64,000 nt of DNA from Paraconexibacter antarcticus (GTDB taxonomy: Bacteria > Actinomycetota > Thermoleophilia > Solirubrobacterales > Solirubrobacteraceae). The position numbers and the translations under genes were made by a program. The notes below the pieces were generated by a model, which was given only the letters and a program-made list of their open reading frames with translations, did no database searches and was not told the origin of the DNA. The stretch is taken from assembly GCF_024220175.1 (NCBI RefSeq), contig NZ_CP098502.1:2418001-2482000 (forward strand), given 5' to 3'. Each line of letters starts with the position of its first letter. Position 1 is the first letter of the stretch. Below are positions 48,436 to 57,659 of this stretch, piece after piece.

Positions 48436-49773
48436 ATGAGTGACCGCCCCACCAGCGCTGCCGACGTCAAGGCCCTCGTCGACGAGGGCGGCATCCGGTT
48501 CATCCGGCTGTGGTTCACCGACATCCTCGGGCAGCTGAAGTCCTTCTCGATCAACGCCGAGGAGCTCGACGACGCCTTCGAGGGCGGGATGGGCTTCGAC
48601 GGCTCGTCGATCACCGGCTTCAACGCGATCGAGGAGTCGGACATGATCGCCATGCCCGACCCGACGACGTTCCGGATCATCCCGTGGCGGCCGGAGGAGC
48701 AGGGGGTCGCCCGGATGTTCTGCGACATCCAGACGCCGGAGGGGACGCCGTACGAGGGCGACCCGCGCCACGTCCTGCGGCGCGCGATCGACCGCATGCA
48801 CGCGATGGGCTTCGACACCTTCAACGTCGGTCCCGAGCTCGAGTACTTCCTCTTCAAGGACAACAAGGGCACCGAGACGCTCGACGAGGGCGGCTACTTC
48901 GACCTCACGACGCTCGACGCCGGCTCGGACGTGCGCCGCGAGACGGTCCTCGCGCTCGAGCAGCAGGGCATCCACGTCGAGTACTCCCACCACGAGGTCG
49001 GCCCCTCGCAGCACGAGGTCGACATGCGGTACGCCGACGCCCTGAAGATGGCCGACGACTGCATGACGTACCGGATCACGGTGAAGGAGTACGCCATGAA
49101 GTACGGGTGGCACGCGACCTTCATGCCGAAGCCGCTTTTCGGCGAGAACGGCTCGGGCATGCACACCCACATGTCGCTCTTCAAGAACGGGTCCAACGCC
49201 TTCTTCGACGCCGACGACACGTACTTCCTCTCCGACATCGGCAAGGCGTTCATCGCCGGCCAGCTCCGCCACGCGCGTGAGCTCTCGTCGATCTTCGCCC
49301 AGTGGGTGAACTCCTACAAGCGGCTCGTCCCGGGCTACGAGGCGCCGGTCTACGTCGCCTGGTCGCGCCGCAACCGCTCCGCGCTCGTCCGGGTGCCGCT
49401 CTACCACCCCGGCAAGGAGAAGACGACGCGGATGGAGCTCCGCTGCCCCGATCCCGCGTGCAACCCCTACCTGACCTTCGCGGCGCTGCTGCAGGCCGGG
49501 CTGGAGGGCATCGAGAAGGGCTACGAGCTGCCCGAGCCGATGGAGAAGAACCTCTACCACCTCGCCCCGGACGACCGGAAGCGCCTCGGCATCGAGCAGC
49601 TCCCGGAGACCCTCGGCGAGGCGATCGAGCTGACGGCCGAGTCCGAGCTCGTGCTGCGGACGCTCGGGGAGCACATGTTCAACCGGTACGTCGAGATCAA
49701 GCGCCAGGAGTGGGAGGACTACCGCGTGCAGGTCACGCAGTGGGAGCTCGACCGCTACCTGCCGGTCCTCTAG
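48436..49773 (+). CDS. glnA: Type I glutamine synthetase
   Basis: 445 residues, the short type I-alpha length. Motifs: GFDGSSITGF (latch region), EYFLFKDN, GENGSGMHTHMSLFKNG (ATP/glutamate site) and KRLVPGYEAPVYVAWSRRNRSALVRVP. There is no adenylylation Tyr loop of the beta type (KPLFGENGSGMH is continuous with the alpha type). Makes glutamine from glutamate and ammonia. A hairpin at 49784-49845 follows the stop. Confidence 0.95.
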   Translation: MSDRPTSAADVKALVDEGGIRFIRLWFTDILGQLKSFSINAEELDDAFEGGMGFDGSSITGFNAIEESDMIAMPDPTTFRIIPWRPEEQGVARMFCDIQTPEGTPYEGDPRHVLRRAIDRMHAMGFDTFNVGPELEYFLFKDNKGTETLDEGGYFDLTTLDAGSDVRRETVLALEQQGIHVEYSHHEVGPSQHEVDMRYADALKMADDCMTYRITVKEYAMKYGWHATFMPKPLFGENGSGMHTHMSLFKNGSNAFFDADDTYFLSDIGKAFIAGQLRHARELSSIFAQWVNSYKRLVPGYEAPVYVAWSRRNRSALVRVPLYHPGKEKTTRMELRCPDPACNPYLTFAALLQAGLEGIEKGYELPEPMEKNLYHLAPDDRKRLGIEQLPETLGEAIELTAESELVLRTLGEHMFNRYVEIKRQEWEDYRVQVTQWELDRYLPVL

Positions 49774-49783
49774 CCGCGCGCTT

Positions 49784-49845
49784 TTCCCGGTGTTTGCGGG
49801 GAGACCGGCGCGGCCTCCCCGCGACGATCCCGCAAACAGCGGGAA
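49784..49845. terminator. Large inverted repeat after glnA
   Basis: Arms of about 18 bases at 49784-49801 and 49828-49845 (TTCCCGGTGTTTGCGGGG against the complement of CCCGCAAACAGCGGGAA), enclosing a second stem GCGGGGAG/CTCCCCGC. No T-run. Probable terminator or RNA-stabilising 3' structure for glnA. Confidence 0.5.
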
Positions 49846-49900
49846 TCGCCCGCCAGCACGCCGATTTTGCCGTCCGACGGTGCCCGTACCTTCCCGGTTC

Positions 49901-50356
49901 GTGCCCCTCTGTTTCATCGAACCCGCCGACGCCATCCGCGTCATCGCCGACTCCGTCGGCCGCGAGGCCCGTCGCCAGCTCCTCGGCGAGCTCGTGCGGG
50001 CCTGGGTCGACGAGATCCCCGAGCGCGAGCTCGACGGTCACTACGCGAAGGCCGTCGCCGACCTCGACGAGCACGACCTCTCGATGCTCGCCGCCTGGCA
50101 CGCCTCGCTCGAGGTGGGCCAGCCGATCGCCAACCGCGAGTTCCTCGTCAACGTCTTCCCGACCCTCGGGGAGAACCGGCGCGAGGCGCTGAAGATCGCC
50201 GCCGGCTTCCGCGGCGAGGAGGCGTTCGACGCGGGCATCGCCGAGGACCAGGCGCTCGACACCGTGCTGCCGCGCCTCTCGCGCGACCGGGCCATGGAGC
50301 TCGCGGAGGAGTGCATCGAGCTCTACCTGTGGGACCGGCTCGGCTCCGACAACTAG
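49901..50356 (+). CDS. Hypothetical protein, helical
   Basis: 151 residues from a GTG at 49901. All-helical, acidic sequence (IADSVGREARRQLLGELVRAWVDEI, YAKAVADLDEHDLSMLAAWHASLE). I recognise no domain. It has the codon bias of its neighbours, so it is a real gene, with nothing in context to suggest function. Confidence 0.6.
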   Translation: MPLCFIEPADAIRVIADSVGREARRQLLGELVRAWVDEIPERELDGHYAKAVADLDEHDLSMLAAWHASLEVGQPIANREFLVNVFPTLGENRREALKIAAGFRGEEAFDAGIAEDQALDTVLPRLSRDRAMELAEECIELYLWDRLGSDN

Positions 50357-50462
50357 GCATCCTCGCCTGAAGGCTCGGATGCCCTTGAGCGAGTTGCTCG
50401 GCTGCGCCTCACAACGTCGCGGCCTCGTAGGGACGCGGGACTTCACCGCTAGCCTGGGCGGC

Positions 50463-51155
50463 ATGAACGTCGAGATCTGGTCGGACATCGCCTGCCCCTG
50501 GTGCTACGTCGGCAAGCGCCGCTTCGAGGCCGCCCTCGAGCGGTTCGAGCACAGGGATGCGGTGACCGTCACCTGGCGGAGCTTCGAGCTCGACCCGAAC
50601 GCCCCGGCGGAGCGCACCGGCGACTACGCGGCGATGCTGGCGCGCAAGTACGGCATGACGCCGGAGGAGGGCCAGGCCAAGCTCGACGAGATGACGGCGA
50701 TGGCCGCCGGCGACGGCCTGGATTTCCACTTCGAGCGTCTGCGCAGCGGCAACACCTTCGACGGGCACCGCCTCCTGCACCTCTCAGCCGAGCACGGCCT
50801 CCAGGACGCGATGAAGGAGCGGCTGATGCGCGCCTACCTCACCGAGGGCGAGCTCATGTCCGACCACGAGACGCTCGTGCGCCTCGGGACCGACGCGGGC
50901 CTCGACTCGGGCGAGGTCCGCGCGATGCTCGCCTCCGACCGGTTCGCGGCGGACGTCCGCGCGGACGAGGAGACGGCGTACGGCTTCGGCGTGCAGGGCG
51001 TCCCGTTCTTCGTCGTCGACCGCGCCATGGGCGCGTCCGGCGCCCACCCGCCCGAGCAGCTGCTCGAGCTCCTGCGCCGCGGCTGGGCCGCCCGCGCACC
51101 GGAGCCGATCACCGTCGTCGCCGACGGCGACAGCTGCGGCGTCGACGGCTGCTGA
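50463..51155 (+). CDS. DsbA-like thiol oxidoreductase (FrnE type)
   Basis: 230 residues. Thioredoxin fold with CPWC at residues 11-14 (WSDIACPWCYVGKRRFE), an inserted helical domain, and the cis-Pro loop GVQGVPFFVVD. The C-terminus ends in CGVDGC, a second CxxxxC pair as in FrnE proteins of actinobacteria. No signal peptide, so a cytoplasmic disulfide isomerase/oxidoreductase. Confidence 0.88.
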   Translation: MNVEIWSDIACPWCYVGKRRFEAALERFEHRDAVTVTWRSFELDPNAPAERTGDYAAMLARKYGMTPEEGQAKLDEMTAMAAGDGLDFHFERLRSGNTFDGHRLLHLSAEHGLQDAMKERLMRAYLTEGELMSDHETLVRLGTDAGLDSGEVRAMLASDRFAADVRADEETAYGFGVQGVPFFVVDRAMGASGAHPPEQLLELLRRGWAARAPEPITVVADGDSCGVDGC

Positions 51156-51184
51156 CCGGCCGCCGCCGCGCATAGGCTGCGGCG

Positions 51185-52612
51185 ATGCCGCCGCGCGTCG
51201 TCCACGTCACCCCGCCCGACGCGATCGCCGACGGCGTGGAGGCGATCCGCGTCGAGCTCGAGCTGCCCGCCGCCTTCCCGCCGGACGCGCTCGCCGAGGC
51301 CGACCGCGTCGCGGCGGCCGCCGCGCCCCCGGCGCCGGCGCCCCCGGGCGCGCCGGCGCCCGCGACCGCCCACCCGTCCCTCGACCTCCCGTTCGCGACG
51401 ATCGACGCGCCGGGCTCGATGGACCTCGACCAGGCGATGCACCTCGCCCGGCGGCCGGGCGGCGGCTACCGCGTGAGCTACACCATCGCGGACGTCGGGG
51501 CCTTCGTCGCTCCCGGCGACGCCATCGACCGCGAGGCCCACGCGCGCGCCGTCACGACGTACCTCCCCGACCGCCGCATCCCGCTGCATCCGCCGGCGCT
51601 CTCGGAGGGCGGGGCGAGCCTGCTGCCCGGCGTCGACCGCCCGGCGTTCGTCTGGCAGCTCGACCTCGACGCGGACGGCGCGCTCGTCGCGACCGAGCTG
51701 CGCCGCGCCACCGTCCGCTCGGCCGCGCGCCTGGACTACGACTCGGTGGACGGCGAGCTCCGCACCCTCCTGCAGGAGATCGGCGAGCGGCGCATCGCGA
51801 TCGAGCAGGCGCGCGGCGGCGTCTCGCTCCGGGTGCCCGAGCAGGAGGTCACCCGCACGGGCGGCGGCTGGTCGATCGCCTACCGCGCCGCCCGGCCCAC
51901 CGAGGACTGGAACGCGCAGATCTCGCTGCTCACCGGCATCGCGGCGGCCGACCTCATGGTCCGCGCGGGCGTCGGGCTGCTGCGCACCCAGCCCGCCCCC
52001 GACGAGAAGGCCCTCCGCCGCCTGCGCGCCGCCTCCGTCGCCCTCGGCGCGCCGTGGCCCGACGGCGTGTCCTACCCGGAGTGGATCCGCACGCTCGACC
52101 CGGCCGTGCCCGCCCCCGCGGCGCTCCTGCACCAGGCGGCCGGGGCCGGCCGCGGCGCCGGCTACACGGCGTTCGACGGGCAGGCGCCGGACGCCGCGGA
52201 CGCGCTGCACTTCGCCATCGCCGCGCCGTACGCCCACGTGACGGCACCGCTGCGCCGGCTGGCCGACCGCTACGTCCTCGAGCTCTGCGCCGCGCTGGCG
52301 GCGGGGGCGGACCCGCCGCCCGACGTGCGCCCCGCGCTGCCGGTGCTCCCGGGCGAGATGGCGACCGGCACCCAGCGCGCGAACAGGGCCGAGCGCGCCG
52401 CGATCGACCTCGTCGAGACCGTCCTGCTGGCGGACCGCGTCGGTGAGCGCTTCCCCGCCGTCGCGATCGACGACGACCTCGTCCAGCTCACCGCACCGGC
52501 GGTCCGCACCCGCATCCCCGGGGCGCAGCTCACCGCCGGCACGGCGGTCGAGCTCACGCTCGAGGCCGCCGACGTCGCGACCCGCACGCTGACCTTCGCG
52601 GTGGCCGCCTGA
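51185..52612 (+). CDS. RNB-domain (RNase II family) ribonuclease
   Basis: 475 residues, essentially the RNB catalytic domain alone without cold-shock or S1 domains. The catalytic aspartate cluster reads TIDAPGSMDLDQAM; the last Asp of the Escherichia coli set is Gln, a change common in actinobacterial members. Further blocks: YTIADVGAFVAPGD, TYLPDRRIPLHPPALSE and HVTAPLRRLADRYV. Single-strand 3'-5' exonuclease expected. Confidence 0.88.
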   Translation: MPPRVVHVTPPDAIADGVEAIRVELELPAAFPPDALAEADRVAAAAAPPAPAPPGAPAPATAHPSLDLPFATIDAPGSMDLDQAMHLARRPGGGYRVSYTIADVGAFVAPGDAIDREAHARAVTTYLPDRRIPLHPPALSEGGASLLPGVDRPAFVWQLDLDADGALVATELRRATVRSAARLDYDSVDGELRTLLQEIGERRIAIEQARGGVSLRVPEQEVTRTGGGWSIAYRAARPTEDWNAQISLLTGIAAADLMVRAGVGLLRTQPAPDEKALRRLRAASVALGAPWPDGVSYPEWIRTLDPAVPAPAALLHQAAGAGRGAGYTAFDGQAPDAADALHFAIAAPYAHVTAPLRRLADRYVLELCAALAAGADPPPDVRPALPVLPGEMATGTQRANRAERAAIDLVETVLLADRVGERFPAVAIDDDLVQLTAPAVRTRIPGAQLTAGTAVELTLEAADVATRTLTFAVAA

Positions 52613-52680
52613 CCCGGCCGCCGGCCACGCGACGCCGGCCGCCCGCCGGTCGCGCCGCCGCGGTGCGGGCCGCGGTCGCC

Positions 52681-52944
52681 TCAGCGGATGCCGGGGTCGG
52701 TCAGGCCGCCGCCACGGCGGCGCCGCACGACGTAGAGGATGAGCGACGAGCAGGCGATGCTCACGGGGAGCCCGGCCCCGTAGCTGCTGCCGGCGATGAG
52801 CAGGACGACGAGCGCGCCGATGAGCGACCCGGCGATGCCGAGGCCCATCGTCGCCCAGATGCTCATCGGGTCGCGGCCGGGCAGCGAGAGCCGCGCGAGG
52901 CCGCCGATGACGAGGCCGGAGAGGGCCATGGCGATGAGGTACAT
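52681..52944 (-). CDS. GlsB/YeaQ/YmgE-family membrane protein
   Basis: 87 residues with three hydrophobic segments (LIAMALSGLVIGGLARL, IWATMGLGIAGSLIGALVVLLIAGS, and VSIACSSLILYVV). The glycine-rich GLGIAGSLIGALV is the transglycosylase-associated family signature. Often stress-linked; function uncertain. Confidence 0.75.
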   Translation of the reverse strand: MYLIAMALSGLVIGGLARLSLPGRDPMSIWATMGLGIAGSLIGALVVLLIAGSSYGAGLPVSIACSSLILYVVRRRRGGGLTDPGIR

Positions 52945-52947
52945 CGC

Positions 52948-53619
52948 TCACGCACCCCCGGTCAGCGGCGGGGCCCCGCGCTCGGCGAGGACGCGGCGCA
53001 GCTCGGCGATGGCGTCCTCGGTCTCCTGGAACCACACGACGGTCATGCCGAGCGCCGCGGCCGCCTCGCAGTTGTGCGCGAAGTCGTCGACGAAGACGCA
53101 CTCGTGCGGCGTGACGCCGAGCCGCTCGCACGTGAGCTCGTAGATCCGCGGGTCGGGCTTGCGCATCCCCACGAAGGCCGAGTCGACGACGTCGTCGAAC
53201 AGCTCGTCGACGGGCACGGTGGGCCGCCACCGCGGGCCCCACTCGACGACGTTGTTCGTCAGCAGGCCCATCCGGTACCCCGCCGCCCGCACGGCGACGA
53301 GCTCGTCGATCATCGGCGTGTTGGGGGAGAGGCCCTCGAAGTAGTGCTCGGAGAAGCGCGAGAGATCGACCGTGCGGCCGAGGTCGGCGGAGAGCTGCGC
53401 CCCGAGCAGGGCGAGGAACTCGACCTCGGCGATGCGGCCGCACTCGAGCTCGAAGAGGAGGTTCTTGCCGACCTGCTCGCCCGCCCGGGCCATCGCGGCG
53501 CCGAGCGCCTCGGGCTCGAGGTCGTGCCGCTCGTTGATCTGCACGAACGCATCGGCGAGCGGCGTGGTGAGGACGCCGCCGTAGTCGCTGACGACCGTCG
53601 TGATCGCGATGTCGCTCAT
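52948..53619 (-). CDS. HAD-superfamily hydrolase
   Basis: 223 residues. Motif I is VVSDYGGVLTT (D-x-G form of class IA YihX-like phosphatases), motif II GLLTNN, motif III lysine in MRKPDPRIYEL, motif IV FVDDFAHNCEAAA. Cap domain helical. Substrate unknown. It follows the gene at 53616-54545 with overlapping stop/start. Confidence 0.88.
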   Translation of the reverse strand: MSDIAITTVVSDYGGVLTTPLADAFVQINERHDLEPEALGAAMARAGEQVGKNLLFELECGRIAEVEFLALLGAQLSADLGRTVDLSRFSEHYFEGLSPNTPMIDELVAVRAAGYRMGLLTNNVVEWGPRWRPTVPVDELFDDVVDSAFVGMRKPDPRIYELTCERLGVTPHECVFVDDFAHNCEAAAALGMTVVWFQETEDAIAELRRVLAERGAPPLTGGA

Positions 53620-54545
53620 GCGAGGTCCTCCACCCGGCGCAGGATGTCGTAGCGACCGACACCCTCCCGGCCGTCCAGCTGCCAGCGGAAGAACGCGCAG
53701 TCCAGACGCAGGCGCCCGAGGTCGAGCGACGTCCCGCAGATGACGTCCCCGGCGCCGCGGTGCGGGTAGCCCTCCTCGGTCTCGTAGATCTCAAGGCCGG
53801 CCCGGCGCTGTCGCCCCTCGCCGTCGTACGTCGTCGACAGGCGCGCCTCGTCCGGCGCGATCGCGACCGCGAGGCCCGGCGCGTCGTCGGCCGGCGCCGC
53901 GAAGATCGCCGCGGCCACCGCCTCGTCGGCGTGGCTCTTCGCCTTCACCGGCCGGACGCTCGTCAGCGCGACGCCCAGGTCCTCGCCGGCCCAGGCGCTG
54001 ACCGTGCGGGCGAGCGTGAGCCTGTCCCAGTCGGGCGCGCCCCACGAGTGCCCGCGCTGGCCGAGGCAGTCGATGGCGCGGGTCCCGCCGCGCACCTGCG
54101 CGGTCCCGGTGACGCGGCAGAGCTGCTCGTAGCCCTCCATGCCGCCGTGCTTCGCCGCGGCGCTGCCCGGCTCGACCTCGCCGGGCTCGCTCAGGGCGGT
54201 GTAGGTCAGCGCGAAGCCGACGGTGCCGTCCTCGCCCGTGAAGGACAGCGTCCACTCGCGCAGGGGCGTGACCGTCGTCGTACGGACCCCGGCGGCGTCA
54301 ACCGCGTCGAAGGACGGCTCCGCGACCGGGAGGCCGCCGGCCGCGCGGACCGCCACGGGCTCGCGGCCGGTGAAGACGATGGCCAGGCCGCTGCCCTGCG
54401 GCTCGCCGTCGGGCCCGGTGGACAGCCCGACCCGCGCGACGCCGTAGACGTCGGCCGCCGGGTCGCCGAACGCGAACGTGACCGCGTCGCTGAACGCGGC
54501 GGACGAGGACGGCTGCGGCTGCTCGTGCGCGCTGGTGATCGCCAT
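53616..54545 (-). CDS. DUF7064/7065-like protein (hydroxylase/AttH-like fold)
   Basis: 309 residues (ATG 54545; a second in-frame ATG lies three codons upstream). The block GYEQLCRVTGTAQVRGGTRAID and GQRGHSWGAPDWDRL is typical of this beta-rich group related to carotenoid-hydratase/AttH proteins. Catalysis is unproven. It overlaps the HAD gene by four bases, so the two may act together. Confidence 0.65.
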   Translation of the reverse strand: MAITSAHEQPQPSSSAAFSDAVTFAFGDPAADVYGVARVGLSTGPDGEPQGSGLAIVFTGREPVAVRAAGGLPVAEPSFDAVDAAGVRTTTVTPLREWTLSFTGEDGTVGFALTYTALSEPGEVEPGSAAAKHGGMEGYEQLCRVTGTAQVRGGTRAIDCLGQRGHSWGAPDWDRLTLARTVSAWAGEDLGVALTSVRPVKAKSHADEAVAAAIFAAPADDAPGLAVAIAPDEARLSTTYDGEGRQRRAGLEIYETEEGYPHRGAGDVICGTSLDLGRLRLDCAFFRWQLDGREGVGRYDILRRVEDLA

Positions 54546-54606
54546 AGGGGCCATTCTCGCCGGTCGGCGCCGCCGGTTGCGTCGCGGTGCCGCCGGGCGG
54601 GCGTTC

Positions 54607-55140
54607 CTACCGGCGGTTCGGCGGGAGCTCGCGGGGGTCGACCTCGACGGCGGTGCCCTCGACGTCGGCGTCCCCCCGGGGGGCGCGACGCGGACCGCCG
54701 GAGGGCCGGCCGAAGGGGTCGCCGCCGGACGCGCCGCCGCCGAACGGCCCGCCACCGCCGAACGGACCCAGGCGGACGAAGCCGAGCCCGGCGCTGAAGC
54801 GGCGCATGAGCGCGCGACGGGCCATCACGCGGGTCGGCGGCGCGAGCAGCGCGAACCCGAAGAGGTCACTGATGAAGCCCGGCGTCATGAGGAAGGCGCC
54901 GCCGAAGATGACGAGCGCGCCGTCGACCGTCTCCTTCGCGGGGACGCGGCCCTCCGACATGGCGGCCGTGAAGCGCATCCAGGCGCGGCGGCCCTGCGAC
55001 CGCATAAGCCAGCCGCCGAGGATCGAGTCGCCGATGAGCAGCGCGATCGTCCAGAGGACGCCGATCGACTCGCCGACCTTGATGATCACGTACAGCTCGA
55101 CGATCGGGACGACGATGAGGGCGAGCAGGAGGAAGGGCAT
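54607..55140 (-). CDS. fxsA: FxsA-family membrane protein
   Basis: 176 residues. Membrane helices at the N-terminus (PFLLLALIVVPIVELYVIIKVGESIGV, IALLIGDSILGGWLMRSQG) and GALVIFGGAFLMTPGFISDLFGFALL are the FxsA signature. A Gly/Phe/Pro-rich C-terminal tail (GPFGGGGPFGGG) is an extension. FxsA relieves F-plasmid/phage exclusion in Escherichia coli; its normal role is unknown. Confidence 0.9.
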   Translation of the reverse strand: MPFLLLALIVVPIVELYVIIKVGESIGVLWTIALLIGDSILGGWLMRSQGRRAWMRFTAAMSEGRVPAKETVDGALVIFGGAFLMTPGFISDLFGFALLAPPTRVMARRALMRRFSAGLGFVRLGPFGGGGPFGGGASGGDPFGRPSGGPRRAPRGDADVEGTAVEVDPRELPPNRR

Positions 55141-55175
55141 CGCGCCCTCCAGGGTAGGGGGTCGGCGGCCCGGGC

Positions 55176-55490
55176 TCAGGCGGGGAGCGGCGCGATCGTC
55201 ACCCCGGCGAGCCGGTCGAGGCCGACGATCTCGATGAGCCTGCGGATCTGCGGCTGCGCGTCCTGCAGGTACAGGCGCCGCCCGGCCTTCCGCAGCCGCC
55301 GCGCGACCATCGCGAGGTCGACCATGAGCGAGGCGTCGGCGAACACGAGCTCGCTGAGGTCGACGCGCACGTCCACGGTGGACGCGAGCGAGCGGGACAG
55401 CGCACGGCGGCGTCGTGCCTGGGTCGTGCGGTCCTCGTCGCCCTTACAGATCAGTAATCCGGTCTGTTCGCTGAACGAGACGATGACGCG
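55176..55490 (-). CDS. STAS-domain protein (anti-sigma antagonist-like), start codon unclear
   Basis: The frame between an in-frame stop just beyond 55490 and the stop at 55176 encodes a STAS domain (VIVSFSEQTGLLICKG, VDVRVDLSELVFADASLMVDLAM, LDRLAGVTIAPLP). The first ATG/GTG/TTG is a GTG at 55376, which would lose the first strand. A TTGCGC-17-TAGGGT promoter ends right at the beginning of the full frame, so a leaderless mRNA with a rare start codon is possible. The phosphoserine position reads FADASL, without the usual DSS/DST. Confidence 0.55.
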   Translation of the reverse strand, partial: RVIVSFSEQTGLLICKGDEDRTTQARRRRALSRSLASTVDVRVDLSELVFADASLMVDLAMVARRLRKAGRRLYLQDAQPQIRRLIEIVGLDRLAGVTIAPLPA

Positions 55491-55646
55491 ACCCTACCCA
55501 CCGGGCACGGTGTGCGCAATCTCACATGGACACCATGTCAAGTTGGCGCGTTCGAGCGAGGTGTCCAAGCTGCGTCGCGCTGTCGCGGGACGCTTCGCCG
55601 CCCCGGAGGCTGCGCTGCCGGGAAGGGGTGTCTCTACACTGCCTCC

Positions 55647-55943
55647 ATGGTCACCGTCGACGACGTCGAAGCCGCACTGAGCAACGTGATCGACCCGGAG
55701 CTGGGTCTCGATTTCGTCGAGCTCGGCCTCATCTACGGGATCGACATCGGAGGGGGGAACGTGCACGTGCAGTTCTCGCTCACCTCGCCCGGCTGCCCGA
55801 TCGGCCCGCAGGTCACCGAGCAGATCGAGGAGTTCGTCAGCGAGCTCGACGGGGTCGAGTCCGTCTCGGTGGAGATGACGTTCATGCCGCCGTGGACGCC
55901 CGACCGCATGAGCGAAGACGCGAAGTTCGCCCTCGGGTACTAG
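55647..55943 (+). CDS. DUF59/MIP18-like iron-sulfur assembly protein (core copy)
   Basis: 98 residues. VIDPELGLDFVELGLIYGI, TSPGCPIGPQV with the reactive cysteine, and the C-terminal WTPDRMSEDAKFALGY, nearly the same tail as the island copy at 21978. Probably the housekeeping Fe-S maturation factor. Divergent from the STAS gene. Confidence 0.88.
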   Translation: MVTVDDVEAALSNVIDPELGLDFVELGLIYGIDIGGGNVHVQFSLTSPGCPIGPQVTEQIEEFVSELDGVESVSVEMTFMPPWTPDRMSEDAKFALGY

Positions 55944-55959
55944 CGCCGCAGCTCGCTTC

Positions 55960-57654
55960 GTGCGCGCCCGGGGCCCCGCGCGGGGCCGCCACGCCCCTGC
56001 CGTCCTCACCGCCCTGGCCCTGGCGCTCACCGGGCCCGCCGCCGCGACGGCGTCCGCCGCCCCCGACCCGCCGACGGGCCGCCTGCTCGTCACGCTGAAG
56101 GCCTCCGCGCCCGGCGTCATCGCCCATGCGGCGAGCGCCGGTCTCCGGGCCACCGGGGCCCGCGTGGCCGGCCCCGTCGACCCGCGCCTGCGCCTGCTCA
56201 CGGTCCGCCCGGCCGCCGGCGCCGCCCCCCGCGCGACGGCCGCCGCGCTGCGCGCGCTGCCGGGCGTGCAGTCCGTCGAGGTCGAGCACCGCGCCCAGCT
56301 GCGCGTCGTGCCGGACGACCCGGCCTTCACGACCCCGGAGACGGCCCCGGGGACCCCGCCCGGCACCGTCGTCGAGTGGTGGGCGGCCGCCGAGGACCTG
56401 CCGCAGCTGTGGGACCTGGTGCCGAACAGCGAGGGCGCGACCGTCGCCGTCATCGACACCGGGGCGGACGCGAGCCACCCGGAGCTCGCGTCGCGGATCC
56501 ACGCGCTCGTCGACAAGGACACGACGGCCGGGGCGCCCGGCCCGGGGACCGACCAGGTCGGGCACGGGACGCACGTCGCGTCCCTCGCCTGCGCGGACGC
56601 GGGCAACGGCGTCGGGCTGGCGGGCGCAGGGCACGACTGCGGGCTCATCATCGTGAAGAGCGACCTCTCGGACTCGAGCATCGCCGAGTCGATCATGGCC
56701 GCCGTCGACGCCGGCGCCGACGCGATCAACATGAGCTTCGGCACCGACGGCAGCCGTCCCGCCGCCTCGGCGATCGTCCACGCGGTCGACTACGCCGTGA
56801 GCAAGGGCGTCGTGCTCGTCGCCGCGGCCGCCGACGATCCCGTCCAGGAGCAGGGGGACCCGTCGAACGTCCTGCAGCCGACCGGCTCCGGGTCGGACAT
56901 GACCCAGGGCCTGGGCCTCTCGGTCACCTCGGCGAACCACGCGGGCTCCCGGTCGCCGTTCGCCGGCTTCGGCAGCCAGATCTCGCTCGCCGCCTACGGC
57001 TCGTTCGACCAGAGCGCCGGACCCCGCGGCATCTTCGGCGCGTTCCCGGCGAACTCGACCGAGCTCGAGCGGCCGACGATCTTCGGAGCCGGGTGCAACT
57101 GCCGCACGACGTTCGGCGGCGACGCGCGGTACGCCTACATCCAGGGGACGTCGATGGCCGCCCCGATGGTCACCGCGGTCGCCGCGGACCTTCGTCACCT
57201 GAATCCGGACCTGAGCGCGACCGACATCGTGCGGATCCTCAAGCAGACCGCCCGCCGTCCGGCCGGCACCGGGTGGACCCCCGACCTCGGGTGGGGCATC
57301 CTCGACGGCGGGGCGGCCGCCGCGCTCACGCGCGTCGCCGATCGCCGTCCGCCGTCCACCCGGCTCACCGCGAGCGCGAAGGTCGTGCGCGGCCGGTGGG
57401 TCACCCTGCGCGTCCGCAGCCGCGACACGGCGCCGGCGTACTGCGTCGCCTCGGGCGTGAGGAAGGTGGAGATCTGGCGCGCGTCGAACGGCGGGAAGGC
57501 CCACCGCATCGCCACGACCACGAAGGCCGCGTACCGGGTCCGCGTCCGCCGTGGCTCGCGCTACCGCTTCTGGTCGATCGGCGTCGACCGCGCCGGCAAC
57601 CGCGAGAGCACCCCGCTGCACGCCGACACGGTCGTCACGGCGACCGTCCACTGA
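55960..57654 (+). CDS. Secreted subtilisin-like serine protease (S8)
   Basis: 564 residues from a GTG. Signal peptide (AVLTALALALTGPAAATASAA), an inhibitor-like propeptide (about 40-120), then catalytic Asp in VAVIDTGADASHPEL, His in GHGTHVASLAC and Ser in GTSMAAPMV. A C-terminal beta domain of about 110 residues (STRLTASAKVVRGRWVTLRV, FWSIGVDRAGNRES) resembles a Fn3/bacterial Ig-like module. Exported protease, self-activating after propeptide removal. Confidence 0.92.
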   Translation: MRARGPARGRHAPAVLTALALALTGPAAATASAAPDPPTGRLLVTLKASAPGVIAHAASAGLRATGARVAGPVDPRLRLLTVRPAAGAAPRATAAALRALPGVQSVEVEHRAQLRVVPDDPAFTTPETAPGTPPGTVVEWWAAAEDLPQLWDLVPNSEGATVAVIDTGADASHPELASRIHALVDKDTTAGAPGPGTDQVGHGTHVASLACADAGNGVGLAGAGHDCGLIIVKSDLSDSSIAESIMAAVDAGADAINMSFGTDGSRPAASAIVHAVDYAVSKGVVLVAAAADDPVQEQGDPSNVLQPTGSGSDMTQGLGLSVTSANHAGSRSPFAGFGSQISLAAYGSFDQSAGPRGIFGAFPANSTELERPTIFGAGCNCRTTFGGDARYAYIQGTSMAAPMVTAVAADLRHLNPDLSATDIVRILKQTARRPAGTGWTPDLGWGILDGGAAAALTRVADRRPPSTRLTASAKVVRGRWVTLRVRSRDTAPAYCVASGVRKVEIWRASNGGKAHRIATTTKAAYRVRVRRGSRYRFWSIGVDRAGNRESTPLHADTVVTATVH

Positions 57655-57659
57655 CGCTC

